This document shows, in pieces, positions 60,022 to 64,000 of a stretch of 64,000 nucleotides of DNA (position 1 is the first letter of the stretch; each line of letters opens with the position of its first letter). Position numbers and translations under genes: made by a program. The stretch spans positions 1 to 64,000 of the forward strand of contig CAJFCJ010000030.1 in NCBI GenBank assembly GCA_904063045.1, given 5' to 3'. The notes beneath the pieces are model-generated. The model saw only the letters and a list, made by a program, of their open reading frames with translations, searched no databases and was not told the DNA's origin. The stretch comes from Dimorphilus gyrociliatus (taxonomy: Eukaryota; Annelida; Polychaeta; Dinophilidae).

Positions 60022-60825
60022 ATGCCTCCAAGGATCGATCACTTAGCAAGTAGATATAATAATGACTTTGCCAAATTAGTAAAAGGAATATGGCCGTGGA
60101 ATAAAGGTGTTAGATCTAGATTTCCAGATCACTATAAAAGGCGTTATTTGGAATCTTTCGTAAGACAGCCAGAGCCAATTAATTGGATACCTAAAACAGA
60201 CAAATATAAAGTAGATGAATGGGGACATTCAACCAGAATAATTAATTACCCAATACCGTTAACTTTCCCTTTAGAGGCACATAAGGGTATTTGGGGAGGA
60301 GAAGGTATAATTGACGGTCTTAAATCAAAGAATAACCGTCCCGATAAACCTCGCGCACCTTTTATATCATTACCGAAATTGGAAAGACACGTTCTCTATA
60401 GTGAAATTTTGGATAAGTATATGGCAATTACAGTTACTCGTAGGACATTGCTAAAAATTGATGAAGCGTACGGTTTCGATCATTATATTTTGAAAACCCC
60501 GGAAAGTGATCTTGTATCAAACCTTGCTATGAAATTAAAGCAGATGTTATTGCATAAAATTGCTAAGAAGGAATTGTCACCTACGCTATATGAGAAATAT
60601 AAACAGTACGAAGTGCCTATTGAGGAGGCTGAATGGGTTGGTCTAACAATTGAGGAAGCCGAAGAAAAGCAAATTAAATTGGAGGAAGATCGAACAAAAA
60701 AGCTAACAAGACCTATGAAAGAATATTTCCTACAAGAATTAATAAAGAAGCTAAAAAGCGGTGATATTGAAGATATTGTTACAGAAGAGAAAAGTTGGAC
60801 TCAAAAACTTAATCCCTTTGCATAA
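60022..60825 (+). CDS. MRPL28: Mitochondrial large ribosomal subunit protein bL28m
   Basis: A single open frame of 267 residues (human about 256). Matches to the animal MRPL28 family run along the whole length: an N-terminal GIWPWNKGVRSRFPDHYKRR, then INYPIPLTFPLEAHKGIWGG (family VPIPIYFPPESQRGLWGG), FYSEILDK-type VLYSEILDKYMAITVTRRTL, IDEAYGFDHYILKTPESDL, and EEAEWVGLTIEEAEEK. It is a structural component of the mitochondrial 39S ribosomal subunit. The N-terminus lacks a textbook targeting peptide, as in other animals. The gene is intronless in its coding part, unlike CSTF3 and SYF2 next to it. Confidence 0.92.
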   Translation: MPPRIDHLASRYNNDFAKLVKGIWPWNKGVRSRFPDHYKRRYLESFVRQPEPINWIPKTDKYKVDEWGHSTRIINYPIPLTFPLEAHKGIWGGEGIIDGLKSKNNRPDKPRAPFISLPKLERHVLYSEILDKYMAITVTRRTLLKIDEAYGFDHYILKTPESDLVSNLAMKLKQMLLHKIAKKELSPTLYEKYKQYEVPIEEAEWVGLTIEEAEEKQIKLEEDRTKKLTRPMKEYFLQELIKKLKSGDIEDIVTEEKSWTQKLNPFA

Positions 60826-62901
60826 AAATTTGATATAATTTGTTTTCATAGGCGTCTGTTTTGTTGAAACATCCTGGTTATTACTTTTAAATCTGTTTTT
60901 GAGTGTAAGAAATATTTGCGGCGGGCAGGCCTTGTAACTTTGATGTTGAATCGCCTAGTCATATACACCTGGCGAGGTCAATTGTGAATGGGGGTATAAA
61001 AAGAGTAAAATTGACCGCTTCGTATTCCCCTCGATGACCCGGAAAGGTACCGAACACTTGCTTAATCGCATAAGTGGATATCATTAGTACCGACTACAAA
61101 ATTGTTCCTTTCAATTTTCTTTCCCTTTTTTTTCCTTTTAAATTTATTACTCCCTATGATCAATATCTTTCGCCGTAGCAATCTTTTCGCACGCATAGAC
61201 ATATATACAGCATATATTTATCTATTTATATATAACTTTATATTTCTTTTAAACTACTTAATCATTCCTCTACCTAAGCCACAAGTGCACGTACTCAGCC
61301 TTTGAATTTTTAAATAGAATGAATTTTAAGACGCAGTTCTTTTCGACCGGATATTAAAGGTTGTCTAATAATGAAAAATATGCCGTACTGTAATTCAGGG
61401 TTCGGAGAGGAGAAAAAATTATTGGCCTAAATAGGTACTTCAGCGGGTGGTTTTTCACGCAGTTGTAGTTCTTTTTCCGACACGCGAACAATTTGACATC
61501 TCCAATAAATACATACATTCCATTAAGGAGAATTTATTCATATATTCCCGCTATTGGGAATTTTTTATTTGACATTTTCATTTAAATGGAACGACATCAG
61601 ACACTAACCTCTCGGTTTACAGGCGGAGTAACAAAAATGCTAAAGATTTCTTTGAATAGGAAAAGTAAATTATTAACGAACAGATTATTCTATATTTAAA
61701 TTGCGTTAATATTCATAGTCGCCCTCTTGAATTTTTTAAGAGCTGAACAATAGGATATAAGAAATAATCCCTTACGCATCCTCTTTTTGTCATTGGAATT
61801 GCCTAATCTTCTTTTCACATTTTTCACTCAACAGATTTTTTGAATGAACGAAAAAAGAAAACAAAAATATGTTATTTGTCCAGTCCAGCGAATTGAAATG
61901 TATCGATTTCTATTTTTCCAGGCATAATAAGATTAAAAAGCTGGAAAACAATATTCTCTTTAATGTGAAGGCGACGCTCATTCAGATATTATTTACATAA
62001 TAAACAATCGTTAGCCGACAAAAAGTTATTTTTTATGCAAATTTGAACAGTAATTAACTCTCGGTGTTCAAAATTAAAGAAAGTAGTATGCAACGTGACG
62101 ATTTTGACTGTGTACTGATGTGTGTTTAAGGAGAATTACTTTCATTTTTAACATAGTTCGCCAAAATTTAGGCCTAATTTAGCACTTTTCTCACAATTTT
62201 TTATTGAAAACTGCAGATAACTCTGCGTTAAATTCATCTGAGTCAATCGTAAAGAAAATATTTCCAACACCGATTGACCGACTGACCCCGAAGGCCCGAA
62301 GGAGAAAACTACTCAATTAGGGTTGCTCGCAATAAATCAGGCCTATACACCCTACTACAAACTCTACAACTGAGTTACTATCATACTTTTTGCTATTTGC
62401 TACCCGTTATGGTTACGTATTTCAACAAATACAAGTTTTAATAATTCAAAATTTGCCCCTATTCCTTTTGTGGAGGGTCTACGGACGAACGGACGTTTAT
62501 TTATTTATAAGCAGCATTTGATAAAAAAGAATCTTCACCCATTAATCTTATTACAAGCGCCACCTACAAAGAGATGTTGAAGCGCTACCTATCGGTGAAG
62601 CGAACTTGCGATAAAATCGGTTTTTCAGCTCAGTGCTCTTCAATTAGTCCCGTTAAATAGACGATGTAGGCAAGAAGGACGGATTCTTTCTCCGAAAGTT
62701 TTTTTTATTTTTGTACCCAAATTTCTTAAAGAAATATAAAGGAATAACGAAAGGATATCTTGGAACAACACGTTTTGTTCTATTCGTAAACATTTGTTCA
62801 TATATGTATATATCGATGTATATATACATATGCACATAGAGAAGATTCTTTGAAGAAAAAGTTCATGATAGTTCCCGGCCTCTGTGCTGCTTCGCTGTAG
62901 G
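60826..62901. other. Intergenic region of above-average sequence complexity
   Basis: No gene found. Several stretches (60.90-61.08, 61.38-61.50, 62.26-62.36 kb) are GC-richer than typical intergenic DNA here and could be regulatory or untranslated sequence. A pair of minus-strand CTCF-like sites lies at 62553-62594. Confidence 0.5.
62553..62594 (-). promoter_or_regulatory. Pair of CTCF-like motifs (minus strand)
   Basis: On the minus strand, TAGGTGGCGCTTGT lies at 62566-62553 and CGATAGGTAGCGCTT at 62594-62580, 13 bases apart. The second differs by one base from the plus-strand site at 14531. Confidence 0.45.
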
Positions 62902-62944
62902 ATGCCGATTCTATGGTTGATTGTAGTGGCTATTGGACTCTGTA
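62902..62944 (+). CDS. Possible first coding exon of a secreted or membrane protein (partial)
   Basis: ATG at 62902 opens MPILWLIVVAIGLC, a compact signal-peptide core, followed directly by a consensus donor (TGTA|gtaagt). An acceptor-like ttttag at about 63274-63279 would continue in frame for a few codons before another GT, but this is not secure. The rest of the gene would lie beyond the window. Confidence 0.35.
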
Positions 62945-64000
62945 GTAAGTTAATTGTTTTTTATTATAGTAGAAATAATAAAACGAACAGATTTGAACAA
63001 CTATAAAAACAAGACGTTAAGTAGTCTAACGACGTGCTTATCGCGTAACGCCTTACCGGTCTATTGCGCTAATTTACCTATTTGATTATGTATGTATTTC
63101 ACTAATTCCTTTCTACTCGGATTTTTTGTTCCATAATATTTTTTGCGTAAATGAACAAAGAGATGAAAGATAAGGAAGCCGACTTTTATCAAGTACAAAA
63201 AAAAAATTTTAATTAGTTATACATAATTAAAATGTATGATTCTTTAATGGTGATTTCAAATATGATATTAAATTTTAGTACATCAACGGCCGAGAACACC
63301 AGCTAAGTACATTACGTTCTCTTTGGCCTATATACTTGACACAACAATCACCCCTAGAGCAGGCGTTCTGATGGCTGAACACATTATTGTACGGGTTATT
63401 CAAGCGTTTTTTTCTCTTTTTTCTTCTTTCAAATACGTACCGTTTTCGTATGTCCTTATATATATATAAAAGTGTATAAAGCTTAGGCTTTTTATGACTG
63501 TTACCGTGCGTTCAAGAATAGCACCCGAATTGAATGAGAATGATTAAGATTTCTCTCTCCTCCTTTATTATTTCTGCAGAAAGAAATTATAACAAAGAAA
63601 AAATTGGAATGTAAATATCCACATTCCCCAAACTTTTCCTATAATTTTCCAAGTGTTTTTCTACGAGATGAGTCGGCAGCACTGCTCTAGCTTATTTTTA
63701 CTTATTTAGCAAGTTGAACCGTGAAATGGCAATAGAAAGCGGGGTATTTCTCATTTAAGGGGGTCGCATGCTGCGTTTGGCAGCCTCGTTTATACATCCA
63801 GCAAGAAGTGGGATCGAAATGAACCCCTATTTTGTACTTTAAAAAAAAATTCCTTCAATCCTCAATTAATATTTTCAACTTTGTATAAAGAAGAAATTAA
63901 GATATGATAATTGTCATTATTATTTCTGTTTAGATTCTTTGAGAGGGTGTGTTTTTTTTAATTAAGCGGTTTTTAATTGGAGTTTATACCTGACTGTGAT
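62945..64000. other. Probable intron or intergenic sequence to the window end
   Basis: No further reliable exon was found. The sequence includes moderately complex stretches at about 63270-63400 and 63660-63830 that could be exons or regulatory DNA of the gene beginning at 62902. Confidence 0.4.

Noticed and set aside
1-64000. CRISPR arrays, bacterial operons, rRNA and tRNA genes
   Set aside because: No spaced direct repeats, no operon-like gene runs, and no cloverleaf or rRNA core sequence was recognised. The spliced animal genes make this nuclear DNA.

Overview
This is nuclear DNA from a bilaterian animal, most likely a small invertebrate. It is very AT-rich outside exons. Genes have canonical GT-AG introns, mostly about 50-110 bp, and several start close to TATA-like boxes. 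The gene content is animal: dystroglycan, a class A neuropeptide-type GPCR, a CFAP337/WDR49-like axonemal protein, CSTF3, SYF2, mitochondrial bL28m, a calmodulin-like protein and an SLC37A4-like sugar-phosphate carrier. The short introns would suit a compact spiralian genome, but I cannot name the species.

Layout. 0.2-2.0 kb: C2H2 zinc-finger gene (4 exons). 4.7-6.1 kb: secreted trypsin-fold protein that has lost all three catalytic residues. 7.8-9.5 kb (minus): GPCR in 3 exons. 9.5-19.4 kb: gene desert with microsatellites and a decayed mariner transposase. 19.5-22.8 kb: EF-hand/WD40 ciliary-type gene. 25.2-28.7 kb: cluster of two intact fibrinogen-like secreted paralogues plus a third, decayed copy between them. 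29.2-29.6 kb: decayed Tc1-type transposase. 32.3-35.5 kb: nuclear-type protein with a tandemly duplicated Cys-containing module. 36.6-39.3 kb: two neighbouring secretory genes, a small prohormone-like peptide and a Cys-rich protein with a polybasic site and a hydrophobic tail. 40.6-44.2 kb (minus), with a probable 5' exon at 48.3 kb: dystroglycan. 48.8-50.6 kb: 10-exon SLC37A4-like carrier. 51.2-51.7 kb: intronless calmodulin-like gene. 52.2-57.6 kb (minus): CSTF3 in 16 exons, sharing a probable bidirectional promoter (perfect NRF-1 palindrome) with SYF2 (58.2-59.2 kb). 60.0-60.8 kb: MRPL28. From 62.9 kb: possible first exon of a gene that leaves the window.

The genes do not form one pathway. 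CSTF3, SYF2 and MRPL28 are a run of housekeeping genes (mRNA 3'-end formation, splicing, mitochondrial translation). The rest are cell-surface, secreted or tissue-type genes separated by long non-coding DNA.

The most interesting non-gene signal is a dispersed CTCF-like motif (core TAGRTGGCRC) at ten intergenic or intronic places. All sites left of 36 kb point rightward and the strong sites right of 48 kb point leftward. A second dispersed motif is the near-palindrome TATACTGTATA/TATACAGTATA. Exon joins were inferred by hand from reading frame, splice consensus and protein family resemblance; no search was run.
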